From: Ethanoligenens sp047722935
GTDB lineage: Bacteria; Bacillota; Clostridia; Oscillospirales; Ethanoligenentaceae
Assembly: GCA_047722935.1 (NCBI GenBank)
Contig: JBDNZS010000015.1
Location: 1 to 52,295, forward strand
DNA: 52,295 nucleotides
Reading direction: 5' to 3'
The position numbers and the translations under genes were made by a program. The notes beneath the pieces were generated by a model that saw only the letters and a program-made list of their open reading frames with translations, searched no databases and was not told the origin of the DNA. Positions 27,019 through 35,271 of this stretch are shown here, in pieces; positions within the stretch are counted from its first letter, which is position 1; each line of letters begins with the position of its first letter.

Positions 27019-27132
27019 ATGGACGAAGGAAGTAGTGGGAGTGCCAAACCAGGAGGGCAAAGCACCGGAGAAGATCGCCAAGGATTGTCTTGCTGCTTTC
27101 TTTTTTCAGATTTTCTCACCGAGATAATATAA
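27019..27132 (+). CDS. 37-codon ORF in the mgtA leader, possible leader peptide
   Basis: It begins MDEGSSGSAKPGG and ends FLTEII, with a good ribosome site (AAGAGGTGAG, 5 bases before ATG). It lies after the riboswitch terminator and 105 bp before mgtA, so it is translated only if the terminator is passed. Its ribosome site (GGTGAGAAA, 27009-27017) is complementary to TTTCTCACC near its end (27112-27120), which could form a switchable structure. There is no similarity I recognise. It may be a regulatory uORF or chance. Confidence 0.35.
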   Translation: MDEGSSGSAKPGGQSTGEDRQGLSCCFLFSDFLTEII

Positions 27133-27237
27133 ATCAGACGTGCTTCCCCTGTGTTTTGCACCTTTACTTTCTTTCGCTTTCCGTAAAAACTGAGCGGTTA
27201 TACCGCGATCGGTAAACGAAGATTGGAGGTCATAACG

Positions 27238-29916
27238 ATGAAAAAGAATGTCAATGGAGCTGTTGTCCGCTCTGTTTCGCCCGTCGCTGAAAAACTAATT
27301 TGGGCCAGTGGAGCGAGCACGGATGAACTCCTAAAAAAATACGGCACCACGATGAGCGGATATAGTGCCGATGCGGTTGAGGAATGTGTGGATCGTTTCG
27401 GCCGCAACGAAATCTCGAATGAGAGACCGGAACCGCTTTACAAAAAGCTGATTGATGCGTTCATCAACCCTTTCACGGTCGTACTGTTTGTACTTGCTAT
27501 TATTTCACTTTTTACGGATGTGATTTTTGCGGCTCCCGGCAGTGAAAATCCTTCTACAGTAATCATCATCTGCACGATGGTTCTGATCAGCGGTTTGCTG
27601 CGCTTTATCCAAGAGGCGCGTTCCAACAAATCGGCAGAAAAACTTAAGGCAATGGTCCACACGACAGTTGCTGTTGCGCGTGCGGATGCCGGTAGAATTG
27701 AGATTCCACTCGCGGAGGTGGTTCCGGGCGATATCGTCTACTTGGCGGCAGGCGATATGATTCCCGCCGATGTGCGTGTGATCGCATGTAAAGACTTATT
27801 TATTGGCCAATCGTCCCTGACAGGGGAAAGCGAACCCGTAGAAAAATATGCCGATTCCTGTACAGATGACATTGCAAATCCGCTGGAGCGTTCCAATCTT
27901 GCATTTCTGGGCAGCAATGTCGTCAGCGGTTCGGCCGTCTGCATCGCTGTGGCCACGGGCGATTATACCTGTTTCGGTTCAATGGCCAAAACCATTACCG
28001 GCAAACGTGTTGTCACCAGCTTTGAAAAGGGCATCAATTCCGTCAGTTGGCTGTTGATCCGTTTCATGGCGTGTATGGTGCCTGTCGTCCTTTTTATCAA
28101 CGGATTTACGAATGGTGACTGGTTCCAAGCGCTGCTGTTTGCTCTCTCTGTGGCGGTCGGCCTTACCCCCGAGATGCTGCCGATGATCGTCACAACCAAC
28201 CTTGCCAAAAGCGCAGTAACCATGGCCAAGAAAAAAACCATCGTCCGGCATCTGAATGCAATGCAGAATTTCGGTGCGATGGACGTGCTTTGCACGGATA
28301 AAACGGGCACCATCACGCAGGATAAAGTAGTTCTTGAGCATTACCTCGACATCACCGGCGAGGAGGACGAGCGGATTTTGCGTCATGCCTTTTTGAACAG
28401 CTATTTTCAGACGGGGCTGAAGAACCTGATGGACGTTGCTATTCTCAGCCATGCAAAATCGGAGCCGTATCGTTCTTTACAGGAAAAATACACGAAGGTG
28501 GATGAAATCCCGTTTGACTTCAACCGGCGCAGGATGAGCGTCGTGATTCGCAACCGCGACGGCAAAACCCAGCTCATTACCAAGGGAGCTGTCGAGGAAA
28601 TGCTGTCCATTTCAACGTATGCCGAATACCACGGTGTCGTCGTGGAAATGACTGATGAAATCCGGAACGAAATTCTTACGGCGATTGGGAAACTGAACGA
28701 TGAAGGGATGCGCGTGCTGGCCATTGCACAGAAAACCAACCCGGCAGTCGAAGGCGTTTTTTCCGTCAGCGATGAATCCGACATGGTATTGATTGGCTAT
28801 CTGGCATTTCTTGATCCACCCAAAGAGACTGCCGCCGCCGCCATTTGCGCACTCGGCGAATACGGAGTGGCTGTTAAGGTGTTGACAGGGGATAACGATG
28901 CGGTGACCATGAGTGTTTGCCGTCAAGTCGGATTTGATGCCAACCGCGTGCTGCTTGGGACGGACGTGGATGCCATGGACGATCGTGCGCTTTCGGCCGC
29001 TGCGGAAGAAGTTCATGTCTTTGCCAAGCTCAGCCCCCAGCAAAAGGCACGCATTGTCCGCATTTTGAGGGGAAATGGGCATACGGTGGGCTTCATGGGC
29101 GATGGTATCAACGATGCCGCCGCTATGCACGAATCCGATGTAGCCATCTCGGTTGATACCGCTGTGGACATTGCTAAGGAATCCGCCGACATCATCCTCC
29201 TTGAAAAAGACCTGATGGTATTGGCACACGGTGTAGTGGAAGGCCGACGGACATTCGGAAACATCATCAAATACATCAAGATGACGGCCAGTTCCAATTT
29301 CGGCAATATGTTCTCGGTGCTTACCGCAAGCATTTTTCTGCCGTTTCTGCCCATGCAGCCGATCCAGATTCTTTTCCTCAATATGGTATACGATATCTCC
29401 TGCATCGCCATCCCCTGGGACAACATGGATGCCGATTATTTGAAAGTGCCGCGCAAGTGGGACGCCTCCTCTATCGGAAAATTTATGGTTTGGCTCGGTC
29501 CCACAAGTTCGGTGTTCGACATTCTCACGTTCATTGTCATGTTTTTCGTGATTTGCCCGGCGCTCACGGGCGGCGCATACGGCGCGGCGGGAACCAACCG
29601 AGCGATGTTTATCAGCCTGTTTAACGCAGGCTGGTTTGTAGAAAGTATGTGGTCGCAGACACTCGTGATTCATATGATCCGCACCCCCAAAGTTCCGTTT
29701 ATCCAGAGCCGGGCATCTCTTCCGGTTTTGCTGTCTACCTGCGCGGCCATCGTAGCCGGAACAATTGTTCCCTACACGCCATTTGGGATGGTTTTAGGGA
29801 TGTCGGCACTTCCCACCGCCTACTTTCCATGGCTGATCGTAATGATTTTGGGGTATATGCTTCTTGCAACCCTCATTAAAACGATGTATCAGAAAAGGTA
29901 CGGGGAACTGTTGTAA
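27238..29916 (+). CDS. mgtA: Magnesium-translocating P-type ATPase MgtA
   Basis: P3B-type Mg2+ importer, 892 aa, plasma membrane. Features in order: the N-terminal cation-ATPase domain; the actuator motif SLTGESEPVEK; a transport helix with VGLTPEMLPMIVT; the phosphorylation site CTDKTGTIT (Asp about 354); the nucleotide-binding KGAVEEML; VLTGDN; and the hinge MGDGINDAAAMHESDVAIS. The C-terminal helix bundle contains FLNMVYDISCIAIPWDNMD, typical of MgtA/MgtB. The start at 27238 has TTGGAGG 8 bases upstream; an in-frame ATG at 27223 lacks one. It is controlled by the M-box. Confidence 0.96.
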   Translation: MKKNVNGAVVRSVSPVAEKLIWASGASTDELLKKYGTTMSGYSADAVEECVDRFGRNEISNERPEPLYKKLIDAFINPFTVVLFVLAIISLFTDVIFAAPGSENPSTVIIICTMVLISGLLRFIQEARSNKSAEKLKAMVHTTVAVARADAGRIEIPLAEVVPGDIVYLAAGDMIPADVRVIACKDLFIGQSSLTGESEPVEKYADSCTDDIANPLERSNLAFLGSNVVSGSAVCIAVATGDYTCFGSMAKTITGKRVVTSFEKGINSVSWLLIRFMACMVPVVLFINGFTNGDWFQALLFALSVAVGLTPEMLPMIVTTNLAKSAVTMAKKKTIVRHLNAMQNFGAMDVLCTDKTGTITQDKVVLEHYLDITGEEDERILRHAFLNSYFQTGLKNLMDVAILSHAKSEPYRSLQEKYTKVDEIPFDFNRRRMSVVIRNRDGKTQLITKGAVEEMLSISTYAEYHGVVVEMTDEIRNEILTAIGKLNDEGMRVLAIAQKTNPAVEGVFSVSDESDMVLIGYLAFLDPPKETAAAAICALGEYGVAVKVLTGDNDAVTMSVCRQVGFDANRVLLGTDVDAMDDRALSAAAEEVHVFAKLSPQQKARIVRILRGNGHTVGFMGDGINDAAAMHESDVAISVDTAVDIAKESADIILLEKDLMVLAHGVVEGRRTFGNIIKYIKMTASSNFGNMFSVLTASIFLPFLPMQPIQILFLNMVYDISCIAIPWDNMDADYLKVPRKWDASSIGKFMVWLGPTSSVFDILTFIVMFFVICPALTGGAYGAAGTNRAMFISLFNAGWFVESMWSQTLVIHMIRTPKVPFIQSRASLPVLLSTCAAIVAGTIVPYTPFGMVLGMSALPTAYFPWLIVMILGYMLLATLIKTMYQKRYGELL

Positions 29917-29936
29917 CTGAACAAGAGAGGAATCTG

Positions 29937-29987
29937 ATGCCGCAGTATATTCTCGGCAAATTGCTTTTATTCGCTCCTGCCATTTAA
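29937..29987 (+). CDS. 16-codon hydrophobic ORF directly after mgtA
   Basis: It encodes MPQYILGKLLLFAPAI, with AAGAGAGG 6 bases before ATG and only 20 bp after the mgtA stop, ahead of the mgtA terminator. A short hydrophobic peptide co-transcribed with a Mg2+ pump recalls the enterobacterial small regulators MgtR and MgtS in position only, not in sequence. It could also be chance or a gene remnant. Confidence 0.3.
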   Translation: MPQYILGKLLLFAPAI

Positions 29988-30053
29988 GGCAACAGAACGT
30001 CGTAAACAGTTAAAAAAGCATCTGTATGCAGCATATGGATACCTATACAATAA

Positions 30054-30094
30054 CAAAAGAGCTCTGGAAGTGCAGCATTTCCGGAGCTCTTTTC
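30054..30094 (+). terminator. Rho-independent terminator of mgtA
   Basis: A stem pairs AAAAGAGCTC (30055-30064) with GAGCTCTTTT (30084-30093), extended by GGAA/TTCC, and ends in CTCTTTTCG. The arms suit either strand. Confidence 0.75.
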
Positions 30095-30352
30095 GTTTCG
30101 ATTTTCCTGTTGACAGGTGCCGTACTTTTCAGGAGACCACTAAACAGACTCAGTACTTTGCTTTGCTGCCGGGGTAGATTCAATTAATATTGCACATCGT
30201 TTTAATTACTCAATAGAAACACAGTTAAAGATCGGTTCATATAACCCAGAACAGGAAAGTCCGTACGAATATTGCCCCCACTCACGTGAAGCAGCGTTGC
30301 CCTTTTCAAAACACACGGTTGTATTTTTTGCAACGACTATCACGCGCTTCAA
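30095..30352. other. Intergenic region without a supported gene
   Basis: Lies between the mgtA terminator and the end of the collagen-like gene. I see no ORF with a ribosome site and no clear hairpin with a T tract. Confidence 0.4.
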
Positions 30353-31315
30353 TTACATAATAAATCCAAATACCGTGAGATACGCATTGTATCCGCCAGG
30401 AGATTGTAATGTTACGCTACCGCCCTGAACAACGAGCTGTATGGTGCTGTTCGGCACATATGATGAAATATAGTCGATCGATACGCCACCCTCGTGATTA
30501 ATAGGCAGATAGACACCGCTTCCTACCCCATTGAGAACCATTTCCAAGGTGGGGGTTCCTGTGAAGGATTGAACCACCACGCCAAATGCGACCCGATAAT
30601 ACGGTTGTGTGCCCAGCGTCATAGTTGATGTGGCAATATCAAAGGTAGTATTGTTCAGTGATACAATCGTATTGAATGTCAGGATTCCCCCTGCGCTGAT
30701 CGTTAATGGAGTATTGTTCATGACAGATCCGTAGGACGCAATGGCTGTTGGGCCTGTAGCACCGGTCGGCCCGGTGGGACCAATGTTACCCTGTGGCCCA
30801 GTTGGACCGATGTCGCCTTGAGCGCCGGTGGGACCGATGTCGCCTTGAGCTCCGGTGGGACCAATGTCACCCTGTGGCCCAGTTGGACCGATGTCGCCTT
30901 GAGCGCCGGTGGGGCCAATGTCACCCTGTGGTCCGGTGGGACCGATGTCGCCTTGAGCGCCGGTAGGGCCTGTCGCCCCAGTCGGACCTCCGCTTGGACC
31001 GGTTGGGCCAGTTGGGCCGGAGAGAACAGATGAGGAGAGGGCACTCTCCATCTTTGATTTCAAAAAAAGTTGGTTTTGAACAGCACTGTCAAGGACATGG
31101 CGGACACTGTCATTCGCTGCTAAAACATCGCTAACAGTTGCTCCCGGGCCGCTGATACCAGGAATGGTTCCAATGATATACTGAAGTTTTTCTCCTTCAG
31201 CATTCACAACATGACTTAGACCGAGCTCCTCCATGGCAATTGATGCGAGGATTAAATTTATTACATCGTCGCGTGAAAAATCCGGGTTGATAGTTGGAAA
31301 ACTTGGTAAAGACAT
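30353..31315 (-). CDS. Collagen-like (BclA-type) surface or exosporium protein
   Basis: 320 aa. An N-terminal helical domain (about 1-95), with INLILASIAMEELGLSHVVN and AEGEKLQYIIG, is common to spore-associated collagen-like proteins of Firmicutes. A Gly-X-Y region (about 100-190) follows, then a C-terminal beta-rich domain (about 195-320) of the BclA/C1q-like kind, expected to trimerise. The triple-helix register slips once at GPSGGPTG. There is no signal peptide, as in exosporium proteins added from the mother cell. The start at 31315 has GAGAGGT 8 bases upstream. Spore location is inferred from the family; sleB elsewhere shows the organism sporulates. Confidence 0.85.
   Translation of the reverse strand: MSLPSFPTINPDFSRDDVINLILASIAMEELGLSHVVNAEGEKLQYIIGTIPGISGPGATVSDVLAANDSVRHVLDSAVQNQLFLKSKMESALSSSVLSGPTGPTGPSGGPTGATGPTGAQGDIGPTGPQGDIGPTGAQGDIGPTGPQGDIGPTGAQGDIGPTGAQGDIGPTGPQGNIGPTGPTGATGPTAIASYGSVMNNTPLTISAGGILTFNTIVSLNNTTFDIATSTMTLGTQPYYRVAFGVVVQSFTGTPTLEMVLNGVGSGVYLPINHEGGVSIDYISSYVPNSTIQLVVQGGSVTLQSPGGYNAYLTVFGFIM
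30773..30961 (-). repeat. Seven 27-bp collagen repeats
   Basis: Tandem units encode G(A/P)QGDIGPT seven times (the last has GNI). Nucleotide identity between units is very high, so the number of repeats probably varies between strains by slippage or recombination. Confidence 0.85.
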
Positions 31316-31528
31316 AAAGCAGTACCTCTCAGTTGAATTTCGGGTATACTGCATTGTATGTGCTATCCGGAAGGTTTGTCCTTGAATATTGTTGCATGTA
31401 TGATAGGGCCCGTTTATAAATTGTGAAATCTCTGATTTAATCTGTTCTATCTATATGCTGCAGGGCTGTAGACATGGTTGAGTAATCAGGCTGGTCAATT
31501 GAATACAGGGGAGCAAAGGAGCGCGGAC

Positions 31529-32827
31529 TCACGAAAGCGCATTGCTCCAGTTAGATTGTGCGGCGACCAAGTTGTCATCAAACGCCTGTTGTGCCGTCCG
31601 TGTGCCGCTGAATATCTGCAAGACAGGGGAACCCTGCGCGGGCCAATCAAACAGCCGTCGGTAGTAGATGGGCTGCTCGGAAAGCATGTAGAGGGTATCG
31701 CTCTGCCAGAGGGCGCAGGCACTCTTGAGCAGTCGGGGCAAGTGGTCGGTCTGGTTTTTATCCAAAACAAATGGGGTCGGTTGTCCAGTTGCGGCGATAA
31801 AAAGGGAGAGAGCCTCATCCGATGTAAGATCGGATAGAAAGGTTTGCGCCAGCGCTTGTTCGGCAGCTTTGGCGGGTACGACGGCGATGCCGGGGATGGT
31901 AGCTGCAAGCAGTCCGGGCGCCTTAGCGCCGTCCGGTGCGGGAAGTGCCATTACATGGGCATCTAGATCGTCCGATGGCGCATTTGCCGCGAACACGGGG
32001 AGGTAACCGGCCGGCATCATCGCAGCGTGTCCGCCGGTAAAGGCTTTGACGGCTTCCCCTTCGTTCATGGTGAGGGGCGTATTATAAGAGTTCTGCGGCA
32101 GGAGTTCCTCAAAAGCCTGCAAAGCCTGCAATCGTCCTTGTTCACCATAGACGCTGGGGCTCTGCATGGCCAGATAGGTCTGCATGGAGGCTTGTCCCTC
32201 ATACTGTGCCCACCATTCGGTTACATTGTCAGTCCAGTCGGAGGCGTGGTCCGCACTCCATGTGAATGGAGCGATGCCGGCAATGCGAATCTGCGCGCAT
32301 AAGGAATCCAGTGCCGATACCGTTTGCGGCACCTGCCAGCCGTACTGGTTAAACAGTCTGGCGCTGTAAAGCAGCCCGCCGGTTCGTGCCCCCCATGGAT
32401 AGACATAGTATTGACCGTTCAACATGCAGGAAGGGGCGACCCCGTCACGCAGCTTGGACAGGAGCGGTGTGCCCCCGCCTGTGCCGGTATAGAGCGTATT
32501 TAGGTTCGCAAGTTTTCCGGCAGCGGCATCTTCTTGCCAGTCGGTGCGGGCAAGGAAAATCAGATCGGGAGTGTTTTGCCCGGATTCAAGCAACGCGGTA
32601 TAGTGCTGGGTGAGCTGGCTGTCAGCCGTAATTTTCAATGCGATTGAGGGATGTGTTTTTTGAAACAGTTTGGCAGCATTGTTCATCCAATTGCTTCCAT
32701 ACAGGCTGCTGTCATAAGTGATGCGCAGTGTCTTTTGCTGAGGTTTCTTATTTGGTGCGGTACTGGTGCAAGATATGGCAAACAAAAGAAAACAGGCAGC
32801 CAGCGTTGCCAACAGGGCTTTTTTCAT
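31529..32827 (-). CDS. Extracellular solute-binding lipoprotein (ABC sugar type)
   Basis: 432 aa. The signal peptide ends in the lipobox FAISC (Cys about 20). The mature part is a family 1 solute-binding fold: LRITYDSSLYGSNWMNNAAK, FQKTHPSIALKI, PDLIFLARTDW and AMMPAGYLPVFA, typical of sugar-binding proteins. No permease or ATPase gene lies nearby, so it is an orphan; it may serve a distant transporter or act as a sensor. GCGGAGG precedes the ATG. Confidence 0.85.
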   Translation of the reverse strand: MKKALLATLAACFLLFAISCTSTAPNKKPQQKTLRITYDSSLYGSNWMNNAAKLFQKTHPSIALKITADSQLTQHYTALLESGQNTPDLIFLARTDWQEDAAAGKLANLNTLYTGTGGGTPLLSKLRDGVAPSCMLNGQYYVYPWGARTGGLLYSARLFNQYGWQVPQTVSALDSLCAQIRIAGIAPFTWSADHASDWTDNVTEWWAQYEGQASMQTYLAMQSPSVYGEQGRLQALQAFEELLPQNSYNTPLTMNEGEAVKAFTGGHAAMMPAGYLPVFAANAPSDDLDAHVMALPAPDGAKAPGLLAATIPGIAVVPAKAAEQALAQTFLSDLTSDEALSLFIAATGQPTPFVLDKNQTDHLPRLLKSACALWQSDTLYMLSEQPIYYRRLFDWPAQGSPVLQIFSGTRTAQQAFDDNLVAAQSNWSNALS

Positions 32828-32904
32828 GTGCGCTTCCTCCGCCGCCGTAAGGTGGCTGTATTGATACTCCTTTATTATATACGCTTGCCCTGTTGGTTTT
32901 CAAG

Positions 32905-32958
32905 AGCAATAAAGGGCTGTGGGCGAAGACATGTTACCAGTCTTCGCCCACAGCCCTT
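32905..32958 (-). terminator. Strong hairpin terminator of the radical SAM operon
   Basis: A perfect 19-bp inverted repeat (32912-32930 and 32940-32958) with a 9-nt loop lies 29 bp after the radical SAM stop on the minus strand. A moderately T-rich tract (TTTATTGCTCTTG) follows. Confidence 0.75.
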
Positions 32959-32987
32959 GTAGAGGCGTGTATGGATAAAAGTGCTAT

Positions 32988-34367
32988 TTACGCGTTTACG
33001 CGGTCACGCACATTTTCTTTGTTTTTGGGGTCTACCTTCCACAGCTCATCGGCTGTCTCAGCCCACAGTTTTGATTGTTCCTGTGTTTTGGAGGTCAACA
33101 CATCCACATTTTCCGGACTGAGAGCCTCGGTAGAATGTGCACCGGTCGCTTTCACCATGCTGGCCAGTGCTTCCGGATTGTCCAGAAGCGGGCATGGGCG
33201 CAGCATGTTTTTGTTAAACGGCTGGCCTTTGTGGTACGCCATGAACAATGGGGATTTCAAAATTTCGAGAATGGATTTGTCACGGATATTGTAGTTAGAG
33301 TAGTGGATGAACGCGCAAGGCTCCGCGTCTCCGGCGGAATTGATGTGGAAGTATCTGCGGCCTGCAGCGATGCAGCCATCCACATAGGCGCCGTCGTTCC
33401 AGAAATCCAGCACAAAGATCGGTTTGGTGGCGCGGATCTCGTTCACGCGTTTGTACATATGCGCGCGCTGCTCCGCAGAGGCAAGCAATTCTTTGTGTGC
33501 ATCGGCGCCGACAGGCATATAGGTGAAATACCAACCAAACAGAACGCCTTTGCTGATCATGAAATCAACGAATTCGTCACTGCTGACAAAGTCAGTGTTT
33601 TTGCTATGATAGCAGCAGGACATGCCAAATGCCAGATTACGGGCGTGGAGGATGTCCATGGCGCGGATTACGCTCTGATAGACACCTTTGCCGCGGCGCA
33701 TATCAGTCGCGTCTTCGAATCCCTCAATGCTGATGATGGGCACGAAGTTGCCGACACGCTCCATGTCACTGGCAAACTCATCGTCGATCAATGTGCCGTT
33801 GGTGAATGCGGCGAAGAAGCAATCACCATGTTTTTCGCACAGGCGGATAATATCCTTTTTGCGCACCAGCGGCTCGCCGCCGGAGAAGACGTAGAAATAG
33901 ACGTTAAGCGCCTTGCCCTGCTCAATGACGTTGTCCAATTCTTCAAAAGTCAGGTTGTTCTGCTTGCCATATTCCGCCGCCCAGCAGCCTGTGCATTTTA
34001 AATTGCAGGCGCTGGTGGGGTCCATCAAGATGGTCCACGGCACATTGCAATCCATTTTTTTAGAGAGCTTCTGCTGTTCGGTGAAACCGATAATGCTGGC
34101 ATTGACCAAGAAATTTGTAGCAAATTTTTTGCGTTGATTTGGATTGAGTTTCGTCAGGTAGTTGATGAGGTATTCGCGCCAGGGGCTGGTTTCATCATGC
34201 CACATGTCATCAAATTGCTTGATGATGTTTTGGTAGAATGAATCGCGGCCTTTGACGAGCACCTTGGCGATGCCAATCAGGCGATCAAAATGCTTATCCG
34301 GCTCATGTTCCAGATACTTGACTGCTTCGCTTACCAATAATGACATGGCTTGTTTCTTAATATCCAT
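32988..34367 (-). CDS. Radical SAM protein with C-terminal cysteines, function unknown
   Basis: 459 aa. A helical N-terminal domain (about 1-105) precedes the radical SAM barrel. The [4Fe-4S]/SAM motif is SACNLKCTGCW (CxxxCxxC near 118-125), followed by FSGGEPL as the GGE motif near 160. The C-terminal part has further cysteines in DGCIAAGR, AEPCAFIHY and RPCPLLDNP, suggesting an auxiliary cluster as in SPASM-like enzymes. The substrate is unknown. It is co-directional with the ChrB-like gene 50 bp upstream. GGGGGAG precedes the ATG. Confidence 0.85.
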   Translation of the reverse strand: MDIKKQAMSLLVSEAVKYLEHEPDKHFDRLIGIAKVLVKGRDSFYQNIIKQFDDMWHDETSPWREYLINYLTKLNPNQRKKFATNFLVNASIIGFTEQQKLSKKMDCNVPWTILMDPTSACNLKCTGCWAAEYGKQNNLTFEELDNVIEQGKALNVYFYVFSGGEPLVRKKDIIRLCEKHGDCFFAAFTNGTLIDDEFASDMERVGNFVPIISIEGFEDATDMRRGKGVYQSVIRAMDILHARNLAFGMSCCYHSKNTDFVSSDEFVDFMISKGVLFGWYFTYMPVGADAHKELLASAEQRAHMYKRVNEIRATKPIFVLDFWNDGAYVDGCIAAGRRYFHINSAGDAEPCAFIHYSNYNIRDKSILEILKSPLFMAYHKGQPFNKNMLRPCPLLDNPEALASMVKATGAHSTEALSPENVDVLTSKTQEQSKLWAETADELWKVDPKNKENVRDRVNA

Positions 34368-34417
34368 AGCTGAACTCCCCCATTACCTGTTGCTTCTTGT
34401 TCCCAAAACCATACCGG

Positions 34418-34957
34418 TCATTTTACAAAATGATAACCGCGAATATGGTTTTCGATCTTGAACAGTAAACTTTCTACCGCATTCCCGAGACTTTGATCGA
34501 GAGGCGCTTGAAAAAAGCCGTGCCGCTTAAACGCCTCGTAATGATTGCGCGCACGCTCGAAGAAACCGATGTCCTGACGTTTTTTCAAATACCCCATTTG
34601 TGACGACTGTTCCACTTCAGTCAAAAAGTCACGCAGGCTGCACGAGATTTCCTGACAGACGGAACGGACATTGTCATTGAAATGTTCGACCAGTTTTTCT
34701 TCATCCTGCTTGTCGGTGAAATTGACACGAAGCACTGTAGCCTCGCCGCCGAACAGCCGAATTTCTCCCCGCAGACTTTCGAGATAGGTATTGTTCCACA
34801 TGTTCATGGGCAGAACCGCCATACCCTGCTGATAACATATGGCGCCGGCCTGCTTTAATTTGCGCCAGACATATACGCGGTATTTTGATGGATGCGACGG
34901 CAGTTTATATACCAATGCAGCCCAATCCGCAGTACCACCTGCATCACTCAAGGTCAT
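34418..34957 (-). CDS. ChrB N-terminal-domain-like protein
   Basis: 179 aa. The first half resembles the N-terminal domain of the chromate-resistance regulator ChrB: WAALVYKLPSHPSKYRVYVW, RKLKQAGAICYQQGMAVLP, then GGEATVLRVNF. ChrB's C-terminal domain is missing and the rest is helical. No chromate transporter gene is near. It is first gene of a two-gene unit with a radical SAM protein. AAGGGGA lies about 14 bases before the ATG, which is long. It could be a DNA-binding or redox-sensing protein; the function is not established. Confidence 0.65.
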   Translation of the reverse strand: MTLSDAGGTADWAALVYKLPSHPSKYRVYVWRKLKQAGAICYQQGMAVLPMNMWNNTYLESLRGEIRLFGGEATVLRVNFTDKQDEEKLVEHFNDNVRSVCQEISCSLRDFLTEVEQSSQMGYLKKRQDIGFFERARNHYEAFKRHGFFQAPLDQSLGNAVESLLFKIENHIRGYHFVK

Positions 34958-35004
34958 TCACGGCTTTTCGTCCCCTTCAAGTCAAAGTGCCAACTTATGG
35001 CACG

Positions 35005-35065
35005 ATGTAACAGCCGCTACATTTAGCTGCACACCTATTGTAATACCTGTTACAATGGATGTCAA
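35005..35065 (-). promoter_or_regulatory. Promoter with palindromic sites upstream of the ChrB-like/radical SAM genes
   Basis: Minus strand: TTGACA (35060-35065), 17 bp, TACAAT (35037-35042). A perfect 7-6-7 dyad ATTGTAATACCTGTTACAAT (35037-35056) covers the -10 and spacer. A related dyad, ATGTA-N8-TACAT (35005-35022), lies just downstream. Both share TGTAA/TACA half-sites, which indicates repressor control. Confidence 0.7.
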
Positions 35066-35207
35066 CGAGATTGGGCAAAGTAGCTTGAAAAAATATGATA
35101 AATCTAACTTCACAAAGCAAGGACATTTTGTGAAGTTTGTTGAAATGATTACAGAGTAGAAACAACTGGGCATCTCGATGGCTATTTACCTATATTAAAG
35201 CATATAG

Positions 35208-35256
35208 AAATAAAAATACGCCCACCCAATCATTCGTAACGATTGGGCGGGCGTAT
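35208..35256 (-). terminator. Rho-independent terminator of typA
   Basis: The stem pairs ATACGCCC (35216-35223) with GGGCGTAT (35249-35256) and continues CCCAATC/GATTGGG. On the minus strand TTTTTATTT follows. It lies 15 bp after the typA stop. Confidence 0.85.
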
Positions 35257-35271
35257 GAAAACAGAGGTCGA

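Noticed and set aside
30746..31018. Regular short repeats resembling a CRISPR array
   Set aside because: The units are 27 bp, contiguous without spacers, and encode Gly-X-Y collagen in frame.
35055..35159. 34-codon plus-strand ORF (MDVNEIGQSSLKKYDKSN...)
   Set aside because: The composition looks protein-like, but there is no ribosome site and it lies in the promoter of the opposing gene; an inverted repeat runs through it. It may be a remnant.
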